From: Stutzerimonas sp. S1
Lineage (GTDB): Bacteria; Pseudomonadota; Gammaproteobacteria; Pseudomonadales; Pseudomonadaceae
Assembly: GCF_025966695.1 (NCBI RefSeq)
Contig: NZ_JAOEIY010000005.1
Coordinates: 186,001-250,000, forward strand
Length of the DNA stretch: 64,000 bases
Direction of reading: 5' to 3'
The position numbers and the translations under genes are program-made. The notes beneath the pieces are model-generated. The model was not told the DNA's origin, searched no databases, and saw nothing but the letters and a program-made list of their open reading frames with translations. Within the stretch, counting starts at the first letter, position 1. Each line of letters starts with the position of its first letter. Below are positions 54,862 through 64,000 of the stretch, piece by piece.

Positions 54862-56085
54862 ATGCCCGGCGCCCTGTCCCATATCCGCGTTCTCGATCTG
54901 TCCCGCGTGCTCGCCGGGCCCTGGTGCGGGCAGATCCTCGGTGATCTCGGCGCCGAGGTGATCAAGGTCGAGCGCCCTGGCACGGGGGACGATACCCGCC
55001 ATTGGGGCCCGCCCTATCTCAAGGACCAGCACGGCGAGAACACCTCGGAGGCGGCCTATTACCTGACCGCCAACCGCAACAAGCAGTCGCTGACCGTCGA
55101 CTTCACCCGGCCCGAAGGTCAGCGCATCATCCGTGAGCTGGTGGCGCAGTGCGATGTGCTGCTGGAGAACTTCAAGGTCGGTGGGCTGGCCGCCTACGGG
55201 CTGGATTACGAAAGTCTTAAGGCGATCAATCCGCGGCTGATCTACTGCTCGATCACCGGTTTCGGCCAGGACGGGCCTTACGCCACACGTGCCGGCTACG
55301 ACTTCATGATCCAGGGCCTCGGCGGGCTGATGAGCCTGACCGGGCGCAGCGATGCGGAAGAGGGCGCCGGCCCGGTGAAGGTCGGCGTGGCGTTGACCGA
55401 TATCCTCACCGGCCTGTACGCCACCGTCGGCGTGCTCGCCGCGTTGGCACATCGCGAACGCAGCGGCGAGGGCCAGCATATCGATACGGCGCTGCTCGAC
55501 GTGCAGGTCGCCTGCCTCGGCAACCAGGCGCTCAACTATCTCACCACCGGCGTGGCGCCCAAGCGCATGGGCAATGCCCATCCGAACATCGTGCCCTATC
55601 AGGATTTCCCCACCGCCGATGGCGACATCATCCTCACCGTTGGCAACGACGGGCAGTTCCGCAAGTTCTGCGAGGTGGCCGGGCGTCCCGAGTGGGCGGC
55701 TGATGCCCGCTTCGCCACCAATCGCGCGCGCGTTGCCCATCGCGCCGAACTGATTCCGCTGATCCGCCAGGTCACGGTGTTCCGCACCACGGCCGAATGG
55801 GTCAGTGCGCTGGAGCAGGCCGGCGTGCCCTGCGGGCCGATCAACGACCTGGCGCAGGTATTCGCAGACCCACAGGTGCAGCACCGCGGGCTGAACGTCG
55901 ATATGCCGCATCCGCTGGCCGGCCGTGTGCCGCAGGTGGCCAGCCCGCTGCGGCTGTCCGCTTCGCCAGTGGCGTACCGCAACCCGCCGCCACTGCTCGG
56001 CGAGCACAGCGAGGCGCTGTTGCAGCGCCTGCTGGGCATGAACGATGAGCAGATCGCCAGGTTGCGCGGAGCGGGCGTCATCTAA
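54862..56085 (+). CDS. CaiB/BaiF family CoA-transferase, probably glutarate-CoA transferase (GcdG)
   Basis: A 407-residue family III CoA-transferase. It has the start IRVLDLSRVLAGPWCGQILG, GAEVIKVERPGTGDDTRHWG, DFTRPEGQRIIRELVAQCDV and the catalytic Asp of the class in the region NYLTTGVAPKRMGNAHPNIV/DFMIQGLGG. Next to gcdH it most likely activates glutarate with succinyl-CoA as donor. The repeats between gcdH and this gene leave about 124 bp. The ATG has AAGGAAAT upstream. Confidence 0.88.
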   Translation: MPGALSHIRVLDLSRVLAGPWCGQILGDLGAEVIKVERPGTGDDTRHWGPPYLKDQHGENTSEAAYYLTANRNKQSLTVDFTRPEGQRIIRELVAQCDVLLENFKVGGLAAYGLDYESLKAINPRLIYCSITGFGQDGPYATRAGYDFMIQGLGGLMSLTGRSDAEEGAGPVKVGVALTDILTGLYATVGVLAALAHRERSGEGQHIDTALLDVQVACLGNQALNYLTTGVAPKRMGNAHPNIVPYQDFPTADGDIILTVGNDGQFRKFCEVAGRPEWAADARFATNRARVAHRAELIPLIRQVTVFRTTAEWVSALEQAGVPCGPINDLAQVFADPQVQHRGLNVDMPHPLAGRVPQVASPLRLSASPVAYRNPPPLLGEHSEALLQRLLGMNDEQIARLRGAGVI

Positions 56086-56425
56086 CGGCCGACAGACGCC
56101 CCTTCCAGCACGATCTTGGCCTTCCTGCTTTCCAGCAGTACAAGGCGCGACGCCGATTGACTGCTTTGATGGGGCGGCAGTGCTCGCCGAGGGCGGTGCG
56201 GCTCAGCCCGCTCTGCGTTCATCGGGTACAGCTGAGCAAGCCGGTTCGTTGGCTGCACGAGTATCTGCAGACGCGCTGTTGCACGCTGCTGTCGCAGGCG
56301 CGCTGCTAGGCCGGCGCGACGGTCTGACGAGCGTCTAGGCGCTGCGGCAAGCGGTCAGTCTGAACTCTGCCGGCGCTTGGCTATCCTTATTCAGGTACCC
56401 CGAAAACTGAATGGACGAGCGGATC
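56086..56425. other. Intergenic region between the CoA-transferase and lemA-like genes
   Basis: This 340-bp region has no convincing gene or perfect hairpin. An open plus-strand frame (56045-56338) overlaps the CoA-transferase end and has no recognisable sequence. The last 60 bases are less GC-rich and probably hold the promoter of the lemA-like operon. Confidence 0.45.
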
Positions 56426-57034
56426 ATGCAGACGCAGCGCTTCAGATTTACCGGGCAACTGATGGTTGTCCTCCTCATGTCCTGGCTGCTCAGCGGCTGC
56501 GGCATCAACAACATTCCCACCTACGACGAGCAGGTGAAGGCCGCCTGGTCGCAGGTAGAGAACCAGTACCAGCGCCGCGCCGACCTGATTCCCAACCTGG
56601 TGGAAACGGTCAAGGGCTTCGCCCGCCAGGAGCAGGAGACGCTGACCGCGGTGATCGAGGCGCGAGCCAAGGCCACCTCGATTCAGGTCGATGCCAGCAC
56701 CCTCGACGACCCGCAGCAACTGCAGCGCTTCCAGGAGGCACAGAACCAGCTGACCGGCGCCCTGAGCCGACTGATGGCGGTGTCCGAGCGCTATCCGGAT
56801 CTGAAGTCCAACCAGAACTTCCTCGCCCTGCAGTCGCAGCTCGAAGGCACCGAAAACCGTATCGCCGTGGCGCGGCGCGATTTCATCGCTGCGGTGGAGC
56901 GCTACAACACCGAGATCCGCACCTTCCCCGGGCGCATCTGGCACACCCTGATGTACAGCGACATGCCGATCCGTGAGAACTTCGAGGCTACGGCCGAGAA
57001 TGCCGAGCAGGCGCCGCAAGTGAAGTTCCAATGA
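56426..57034 (+). CDS. LemA family lipoprotein
   Basis: A 202-residue protein. A lipoprotein signal (MVVLLMSWLLSGC, lipobox LSGC) is followed by the LemA core: AWSQVENQYQRRADLIPNLV, TVKGFARQEQETLTAVIEAR and AVSERYPDLKSNQNFLALQS. LemA proteins are membrane-anchored helical proteins often encoded with TPM-domain proteins, as here. Start choice: ATG at 56426 (with GAGCGG) or 56411. It overlaps the next gene by ATGA. Confidence 0.92.
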   Translation: MQTQRFRFTGQLMVVLLMSWLLSGCGINNIPTYDEQVKAAWSQVENQYQRRADLIPNLVETVKGFARQEQETLTAVIEARAKATSIQVDASTLDDPQQLQRFQEAQNQLTGALSRLMAVSERYPDLKSNQNFLALQSQLEGTENRIAVARRDFIAAVERYNTEIRTFPGRIWHTLMYSDMPIRENFEATAENAEQAPQVKFQ

Positions 57035-57789
57035 GGCGAGCGCTGGCGCTCGTCTGCGGCCTGCTGCTGTGCGTTGGCAGCGCCACCGCACAGGATGTGG
57101 AGCTGCCGGCGCTGAGCGGCCGGGTGGTCGACCGCGCCGAGCTGCTCGATACGTCAGCCGAGGCCCGCCTGACCAGCATGCTCGCCGCTCACGAGCAGGC
57201 CACCGGCGAGCAGGTGGTGGTGGTCACGGTGCCGGAGCTGCAGGGACGCAGCATCGAGGAGTTCGGCGTGGCGCTGGGTCGTGCCTGGGGTATCGGCCAG
57301 CGCGGCGAGGACAATGGCGCATTGCTGATCGTCGCTCGTGACGATCGCAAGATCCGCATTGAGGTCGGCTACGGCCTGGAAGGCCGGCTGACCGACGCGC
57401 AGTCCTCGGTGATCATTAACCGCATCATCGCGCCGGCCTTTCGCGAGGGCGATTTCGCCCGCGGCATCAGCGAGGGTGCGGCGGCCATGATTCAGGTACT
57501 CGGCGGTGAGCCGTTGCGTGCCGCCGAGCTGCAGCCGGTAATGCCGCTCAACGCGCAGGAGCCGGGCGGCTTCGGCGTACTGTTCTTCTTTCTCATGCTG
57601 GTGGCGATTTTCCTCATTGGCGGAGGCCGCGGTGGGCGTGGTGGTGGACGACGTGCGCTGCTGCTTGGTGCACTGCTGGGCGGGATGGGCCGCGGCGGTG
57701 GCTTCGGCGGCGGTGGTGGTTTCGGTGGTGGCGGCTTCGGCGGTGGGGGCGGCGGCTTTGGTGGTGGCGGAGCTTCCGGCGGCTGGTAA
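57031..57789 (+). CDS. TPM-domain (YgcG-like) protein with Gly-rich tail
   Basis: A 252-residue protein with a signal peptide (ALALVCGLLLCVGSATAQ), a TPM domain (residues about 25-150: GRVVDRAELLDTSAEARLTS, LLIVARDDRKIRIEVGYGLE), a C-terminal transmembrane helix (FGVLFFFLMLVAIFLIGG) and a glycine-rich tail of FGGGG and GGGFGGGG repeats ending GGASGGW. This is the YgcG architecture. It is coupled to the LemA gene; the pair is common and may act at the envelope. Confidence 0.9.
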   Translation: MRRALALVCGLLLCVGSATAQDVELPALSGRVVDRAELLDTSAEARLTSMLAAHEQATGEQVVVVTVPELQGRSIEEFGVALGRAWGIGQRGEDNGALLIVARDDRKIRIEVGYGLEGRLTDAQSSVIINRIIAPAFREGDFARGISEGAAAMIQVLGGEPLRAAELQPVMPLNAQEPGGFGVLFFFLMLVAIFLIGGGRGGRGGGRRALLLGALLGGMGRGGGFGGGGGFGGGGFGGGGGGFGGGGASGGW

Positions 57790-57807
57790 ATCGACGATGG
57801 ATGAACA

Positions 57808-58425
57808 ATGACCTTACTCAGTGAAAGCGAGCTGCAACAGGTGGCCGCGGCCATCGAACGTATCGAGCGCGACACCGATGCCGAGCTGGTGACGGTGCTC
57901 GCCGCCCAAGCCGACGATTACCGCTATATCCCGCTGCTCTGGGCCAGCCTGATCGCCCTGCTGGTACCGGGTGCCGCACTGTTCTTCACCGGCTGGCTGG
58001 GCGCCTGGCAGCTGCTGCTGGTGCAGTGGGCGACCTTCATCGTACTGGCGCTGGCGTTCCGGACGCCGGCATTGACCAGTCGGCTGATCCCGCGTTCGGT
58101 GCGCTGTTGGCGCGCCTGCAACCTGGCGCGACGACAGTTCATCGAGCTGAACCTGCACCACACCGAAGGCGGCACCGGCATGCTCATCTTCGTCAGCGAG
58201 GCCGAGCGTTACGTGGAGATTCTGGTGGATCGGGGTATCTCCAGCCGCATCGACAACAGTGCCTGGGAGTCCATCGTCGCCAAGTTCAGTGAGGATGTGC
58301 GCGGCGGGCAGATGCTCCACGGTTTCCTGGGTTGTATCGAGGCCTGCGGTGCGCTGCTCAAGCAGCACGTACCGGCCACGCATGCACGCAATCAGCTACC
58401 GAACCATCTGGTGATACTGCCCTGA
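57808..58425 (+). CDS. TPM-domain family membrane protein
   Basis: A 205-residue protein with an N-terminal segment (LSESELQQVAAAIERIERDT and DAELVTVLAAQADDYRYI), two helices (residues about 45-62 and 66-88), and a TPM-like C-terminal half (EGGTGMLIFVSEAERYVEIL, then RGISSRIDNSAWESIVAKF). It has no signal peptide, so the topology differs from the previous gene. It is 18 bp after it on the same strand, completing a lemA-TPM-TPM cluster. Its stop lies in a strong hairpin. Confidence 0.82.
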   Translation: MTLLSESELQQVAAAIERIERDTDAELVTVLAAQADDYRYIPLLWASLIALLVPGAALFFTGWLGAWQLLLVQWATFIVLALAFRTPALTSRLIPRSVRCWRACNLARRQFIELNLHHTEGGTGMLIFVSEAERYVEILVDRGISSRIDNSAWESIVAKFSEDVRGGQMLHGFLGCIEACGALLKQHVPATHARNQLPNHLVILP

Positions 58426-58452
58426 GCGATGGCGCCGCGGGGCGCCATCGCT
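58425..58452. terminator. Bidirectional hairpin between convergent TPM and TPR genes
   Basis: A perfect 12-bp stem, AGCGATGGCGCC (58425-58436) with its complement (58441-58452) around GCGG, is followed by TCCTCTC. The first base is the last base of the TPM-gene stop codon. Confidence 0.78.
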
Positions 58453-58457
58453 TCCTC

Positions 58458-59735
58458 TCACTGCATGCGGCGCTGCTCGCTCAGCAACGTGCGTTCGCGC
58501 TGCAAGGCGCGCGCGAGGCTGTGCTGGCCGCTCTGCCTGGCGGCGGCGATCAGCGTCTGGTCGAGCAGGTCACGTTGCGCATGGCTGCCACCGAACAGCT
58601 GCGCCTGATTGCGGATGGAGCGCAGCAGGTCCACGCAGTGCGCGGCCTTGCCTTCGACGAACGCCACGACCGCTTCGACGCCCGGCGCGCCGACTTCGCG
58701 GGTGAAGCGCGCGTTGTCGTCGTCCCGATGACAGGCGCGTTGCTGCGCTTCGCGCAGCTGGCCGAGCAGGTCGCCACGGCCGCTGCTGGCGAAGGCCATC
58801 GCCGCGTGGAAGTCGTTGAAGGCATAGTTGCCGTCCGCCGCCATCGCCGCCCAGCGCTCGGCCACGCCGGCCCAGCGCTCGCCGACATCCACGCCGCCGA
58901 GCTGCAGGCGCCACAGCAGCGAGCTGGCGTCGATCAACTCCAGCGCCAGTGTGCTGTGATGCCCGTTCACGGGACCGTCGAACAGGGCCAGGACGGTGTC
59001 GGCGTCGCCCTGTTCCAGATAGTGCAGCGCCAGGTGCCACCAGTTGTGCACGGCGAGCATGTTGTCCTGCTGCCAGGCCGGATTGCCGCGCATCCAGGCG
59101 ATGCCTTCCTCGCGCCGACCTTGCATTTCCAGCACGTGGGCGACGGCATGCTGAGCCCAGGCGTCGTCGGGTTGCAGCGCGATCGCTTCGCGGCCGAAGC
59201 GTTCGGCAAGGCGATAGTCGCCGGTTTCCTCCAGGCCGAAGGCGTAGAGACCGAGCAACGCGTGATAGCCGGGCAGCTCCGGTGACCAGTCCGGCAGAAC
59301 CCGCGCGATGCGGTCGCGCAGCATGCGTGCATCGCCAGTGAAGAAATCCAGCTGATGCCCGGCCTGCAAGGCGAGCAGATCATGCGGGTACTCGATGCTG
59401 AGGTCTTCCAGCGTGCGCCCCGCCGCGTGCCAGTGGCCATCGATGAGCAGTGCCAGCGCCTGCAGATGCCGGCCCTCGCGATCGTTGTGCGGCAAGGCCC
59501 GGGCGCGTTCCAGCGCGCCTTGCGCCACCGGCACGGCGGCGGCCTCGGTGCCGAGCAGGTAGAGCCAGGCGTGCAGGATGTGCCCCATCACCAGTTCGGG
59601 TGAGGCGTGCAGCGCGGCTTCGGTGGTGGCCAGGGAAGCGGTGTGCAGGCAGCGGAACTGCGCGAGGCTCTGATCGAGCAAGGCCTGAGCCTCGTTGTTG
59701 CAGCCGGTCAGTTGGTACCCGTGTGCGTCTTTCAT
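58458..59735 (-). CDS. TTC38-like tetratricopeptide protein
   Basis: A 425-residue cytoplasmic protein of helical repeats. It begins MKDAHGYQLTGCNNEAQALL and has REGRHLQALALLIDGHWHAA, YPHDLLALQAGHQLDFFTGD, HAVAHVLEMQGRREEGIAWM and VHNWWHLALHYLEQGDADTV. The pattern of paired helices with His/Trp-rich HNWWHLAL segments is that of TTC38-type proteins. The function is unknown. It is divergent from an AraC-type regulator that may control it. The open frame to 59819 adds 28 residues of no known kind. Confidence 0.88.
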   Translation of the reverse strand: MKDAHGYQLTGCNNEAQALLDQSLAQFRCLHTASLATTEAALHASPELVMGHILHAWLYLLGTEAAAVPVAQGALERARALPHNDREGRHLQALALLIDGHWHAAGRTLEDLSIEYPHDLLALQAGHQLDFFTGDARMLRDRIARVLPDWSPELPGYHALLGLYAFGLEETGDYRLAERFGREAIALQPDDAWAQHAVAHVLEMQGRREEGIAWMRGNPAWQQDNMLAVHNWWHLALHYLEQGDADTVLALFDGPVNGHHSTLALELIDASSLLWRLQLGGVDVGERWAGVAERWAAMAADGNYAFNDFHAAMAFASSGRGDLLGQLREAQQRACHRDDDNARFTREVGAPGVEAVVAFVEGKAAHCVDLLRSIRNQAQLFGGSHAQRDLLDQTLIAAARQSGQHSLARALQRERTLLSEQRRMQ

Positions 59736-59846
59736 TGTTCTATGCTCCAGGAGTCCGGTTCGTTGGCTTGCGCCAACGGAGCCATACTCGGGGTAACCGG
59801 GGCGTCGGGCCCCAGCCATCCTGGAAACAAATCGGCCATTTCCGCC

Positions 59847-60923
59847 ATGACTCGCTCTGCGATCGCCGAACGCCTGCCGCTGACCGTCGCCCTGCTGGCG
59901 ACGCCGGACAGTTCGGCCTCCACGCTATTCGGACTTTACGATCTGCTGCTGGGTACCCGCCGCGACTGGCAGCAGTTGCTGCACCGCCGCGATGTAGCGT
60001 CGCCCTTCATCCCCCTGATTGTCAGCCGCGACGGCCGGCCGCTGCGGGTCTACAACGATATCCCGGTCCAGCCCCACGCCGGTCTCGACGATGTACCGCC
60101 GGTGGATGTAGTGGTGGTGAGCAATCTGGCGATCAGTCCGTGGGAGCCGCCGGACGATCGCTATGCGGCCGAGGCGCAATGGCTGTGCGAGCGTTACGCG
60201 GCCGGTGCGACGCTGGCTTCCGCCTGCTCCGGCGCCATGCTGCTGGCGCAGACCGGGCTGCTCGCCGGCTGCGAGGGTACCTCGCACTGGGGCTATTGCG
60301 ATTGGCTGCGCCGCGAGTACCCGGAGGTGCGCTGGCATCCGGACAAGGCGTTGGTGAGCACTGGCGTCGGCCAGCGGCTGGTGATGTCCGGCAGTGGCAG
60401 CAGCTGGCATGCGCTGGGGCTATTTCTCATCGCCCGCTTCGTCGGTGCGCGGGAGGCGATGGAGATGGCGCGGCTTAACCTGTTCGACTGGGACGCGACG
60501 AGTCCGCTGGCTTATGCCGCGATGATGCGCACCGGACAGCTGGCCGATCCGGTTATCGCGCGCTGCCAGGAATGGGCCGCGCAGCACTACGAGGTGGAAG
60601 CGCCGGTGAGCGCCATGGCGCGCATCAGCGGTCTGCCGGAGCGGACCTTCCAGCGTCGCTTCGTCCTGGCCACCGGGCTGACGCCGCTGAATTACATTCA
60701 CACCTTGCGCCTGGAAGAGGCCAAGCAGCTGCTGGAGAGCGGTGAGCTGTCGGTGGAGGCGATCGCCTGGGAGGTCGGCTATCAGGACGCCGGCTTCTTC
60801 GGACGGCTGTTCCGGCGCAAGGTCGGTCTGACGCCGGCCCAGTATCGGCGGCGCTTCGGCGTGCTGTCGCGGCAGCTGGCCGGCATCGCGACGCTGCAGG
60901 ATGTCGCGCCGGCCTTGCACTGA
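59847..60923 (+). CDS. GlxA family (DJ-1/PfpI plus AraC) transcriptional regulator
   Basis: A 358-residue regulator. The N-terminal GATase1-like domain (residues about 8-195) has VDVVVVSNLAISPWEPPDDR and the nucleophile-elbow SACSGAMLLAQTGLL; the C-terminal AraC domain (residues about 245-345) has ARISGLPERTFQRRFVLATG and SVEAIAWEVGYQDAGFFGRL. Ligands of this class include amino acids and small amines, but none is established here. It is divergent from the TTC38-like gene, which is the most likely target. The start follows GCCATTTCCGCC with no obvious ribosome binding site, so it could be a few codons different. Confidence 0.9.
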   Translation: MTRSAIAERLPLTVALLATPDSSASTLFGLYDLLLGTRRDWQQLLHRRDVASPFIPLIVSRDGRPLRVYNDIPVQPHAGLDDVPPVDVVVVSNLAISPWEPPDDRYAAEAQWLCERYAAGATLASACSGAMLLAQTGLLAGCEGTSHWGYCDWLRREYPEVRWHPDKALVSTGVGQRLVMSGSGSSWHALGLFLIARFVGAREAMEMARLNLFDWDATSPLAYAAMMRTGQLADPVIARCQEWAAQHYEVEAPVSAMARISGLPERTFQRRFVLATGLTPLNYIHTLRLEEAKQLLESGELSVEAIAWEVGYQDAGFFGRLFRRKVGLTPAQYRRRFGVLSRQLAGIATLQDVAPALH

Positions 60924-60973
60924 GCGGCCGTCCGTTGCCGAGGTGACGCCCGGCGCTGCCGCCGGCGCACGGC

Positions 60974-62938
<1,965 letters not shown>

Positions 62939-63310
62939 TTCACATCCAATCGGGGCAGCCCCGACGCTTCGATAAAAAAACACTGCCCGACGGGCAGACC
63001 ACAGTTTTTCTGGCGCGGGGAATACCCGCCGGGCACGGTTGTGCGTGCGGTCGCTAGCTGTTGGATGAAGGTTTTGTGCCAGACCGCTGGTCGGAAATTG
63101 ATCAAACCGACAGCGGCGAGGATACGGCAAGCCACGCCGGGTGAATGGCCACGCGACGAATGGCCGGCAGGTTTGCGACGAATGACCGGCCGCGGACGGA
63201 ACTCGCGGCCGTGGCCGGAGGGATTTTTTCCCGAATTAAGCTGCCTTAGTGCAGCGGGCTCGGCTTAAGCACGGGCCGCCCCCTCCCGGAACATGTGATT
63301 CGAGAAGCCG
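62939..63310. promoter_or_regulatory. Divergent region between the ftsH-like and fecR-domain genes, with direct repeats
   Basis: This 372-bp region has no gene. Two 16-bp direct repeats, GCGACGAATGGCCGGC (63153-63168) and GCGACGAATGACCGGC (63175-63190), differ at one base and are 22 bp apart, about two helical turns. A weaker GAATGGCC lies at 63143-63150. An AT-rich run at 63225-63245 (TTTTTTCCCGAATTAAG) may be a promoter for the fecR-domain gene. Confidence 0.55.
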
Positions 63311-63772
63311 ATGAACGACCTGATGAAAAACCTGTGGCGTGGCATGTGCCTCGTGCCGGTACTGGGCCTGGCACACGCCGTGGCCGACGTCCTGCCGGCA
63401 CCCAGCGGGCACGTGGCGCGTGTGACGGGGGCCGCCTATGTCAGCAGCCGTGGCTATACCAATGCAGCGAAGGTTGGCCAGGCAATCGTCCCTGGCGTCT
63501 CGCTAAGCACTGGCGAGGGTGGCGAGTTGGGGGTGATCTTCAGCGACGGCAGCGTGTTGTCCTTTGGTCCGCACAGCGAATTGACCTTGGACGATTACCG
63601 GTTCGCTCCGGCCGCGGATGAGCTGCGGCTCAATGCTCGCCTGCGGCGTGGCACGCTGAGCCTGCTGACGGGCGATATCGCTCGCCTTGCCCCCGGCGCC
63701 GTCGCGCTGGATACACCGGAAGGGCGCGTGCGGGTGCATGGCGGACATATCCTGATGAGGGTCGCCGAGTGA
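63311..63772 (+). CDS. FecR-domain protein
   Basis: A 153-residue exported protein. A signal peptide of about 25 residues (MNDLMKNLWRGMCLVPVLGL, then AHA) precedes a FecR-like beta-rich domain: LSTGEGGELGVIFSDGSVLS and FGPHSELTLDDYRFAP. There is no sigma-factor or TonB gene nearby, so it is not a classical iron FecR; such stand-alone domains occur with OmpA-like lipoproteins and adenylate cyclases. It overlaps the next gene by TGATG. Confidence 0.85.
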   Translation: MNDLMKNLWRGMCLVPVLGLAHAVADVLPAPSGHVARVTGAAYVSSRGYTNAAKVGQAIVPGVSLSTGEGGELGVIFSDGSVLSFGPHSELTLDDYRFAPAADELRLNARLRRGTLSLLTGDIARLAPGAVALDTPEGRVRVHGGHILMRVAE

Positions 63773-64000
63773 TGGGTGGCATGCGGAGACTGACAATCGC
63801 ACTGCTGTTGCCGTTGGCGCTCGCCGGCTGTAGCGGGCGCTCCTATGTGATGCTGGCGGAGGGTGGCGGCGCTGGCGTGGCGCTAGGCGACGACGAGCCA
63901 CCTGTGATGCTGACGACGCCGGGGCAGGGAATGGTGATCGGTGGTGCGCGGACATTCACGGTCAGCGAGCTACGCCGTCAGCTGGATTTCGATAAGGCCC
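63772..64000 (+). CDS. Putative lipoprotein, 5' part (truncated by window edge)
   Basis: An open frame from ATG 63772 (MGGMRRLTIALLLPLALAGC) with a lipobox LAGC runs off the window after 76 codons. The part after the lipid Cys (SGRSYVMLAEGGGAGVALGD and later GQGMVIGGARTFTVSELRRQ) has no domain I recognise at this length; an OmpA-type C-terminal domain would be typical for this neighbourhood but lies outside. It overlaps the fecR-domain gene by TGATG. Confidence 0.75.
   Translation, partial: MGGMRRLTIALLLPLALAGCSGRSYVMLAEGGGAGVALGDDEPPVMLTTPGQGMVIGGARTFTVSELRRQLDFDKA

Noticed and set aside
56045..56338. A small plus-strand frame in the gap after the CoA-transferase gene
   Set aside because: It overlaps the end of that gene, has no ribosome binding site and no recognisable sequence.

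Overview
This 64 kb window is a GC-rich, densely coding chromosomal segment of a gammaproteobacterium, almost certainly Pseudomonas sensu lato and most like the Pseudomonas (Stutzerimonas) stutzeri group. The gene content and order resemble origin-proximal blocks I remember from P. aeruginosa: serA to thyA (PA0316-PA0342 region), phoR/phoB-ubiA-ubiC-glc-rubredoxin-hup (PA5347-PA5363 region), and the gcdR/gcdH/gcdG region. That comparison is from memory, not from a search. I see no tRNA, rRNA, CRISPR array, insertion sequence, phage or integrase. The window reads as core genome with a few lineage-specific insertions.

Layout. 1-630 is the 3' end of typA/bipA with a strong terminator. 746-1967 holds two small conserved proteins (DUF1028, YehS-like). 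2225-6145 is a translationally coupled three-gene operon: a cytoplasmic formate-dehydrogenase-like molybdoenzyme with HydB/AsrA-like iron-sulfur and HydG/AsrB-like flavin subunits. 6200-8204 has a BCAM0308-type protein and a phosphoribosyltransferase/hydrolase pair. 8220-9598 carries a CsgH-like chaperone and a CsgD-like regulator with no curli subunit genes nearby, next to a small secreted low-complexity protein. 10397-13913 contains serA divergent from D-2-hydroxyglutarate dehydrogenase, which together drive serine synthesis, plus a FAH-family hydrolase. 14007-15874 is a tandem pair of SdiA-regulated-domain proteins. 15885-26236 is a housekeeping stretch: DUF1508, rpiA, ilvA, DUF2269, a HAD phosphatase, rppH, ptsP, an NRDE protein, TauE/SafE, lgt and thyA. 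26278-30868 is a five-gene branched-chain-amino-acid-type ABC transporter in which every junction overlaps. 31403-36548 has an orphan ParA ATPase, a tandem universal stress protein, a response regulator, an M23 peptidase and a CorC/CNNM protein. 36673-40297 is phoR, phoB (with a Pho box), ubiA and ubiC. 40403-49857 is the glycolate locus: glcC, glcDEF, glcG, glcB and a GlcA/LldP permease. 49975-51382 is rubredoxin and its reductase, then an HU protein and an SCP2-like protein. 52480-56085 is the glutarate/glutaryl-CoA module (LysR, gcdH, CaiB-type CoA-transferase). 56426-58425 is a LemA-TPM-TPM cluster. 58458-60923 is a TPR protein divergent from a GlxA/AraC regulator. 60974-62938 is a diverged second FtsH. 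63311-64000 has a FecR-domain protein and the start of a lipoprotein.

How the parts work together. GlcDEF oxidises glycolate to glyoxylate, GlcB condenses it with acetyl-CoA to malate, the permease imports substrate, and GlcC presumably binds the two near-identical 13-17 bp palindromes between glcC and glcD. SerA makes D-2-hydroxyglutarate as a by-product that the neighbouring dehydrogenase recycles. GcdG-type transferase and GcdH convert glutarate to crotonyl-CoA under the divergent LysR regulator. PhoB probably autoregulates through the Pho box upstream of its gene.

The points most worth a second look are the FDH-like/HydBG-like operon, the csgD/csgH pair without curli genes, the CsgD-adjacent secreted protein, the response regulator with a degenerate PilZ-like output domain, the diverged FtsH with upstream direct repeats, and a family of intergenic palindromes built on GTAGGGTGGA.
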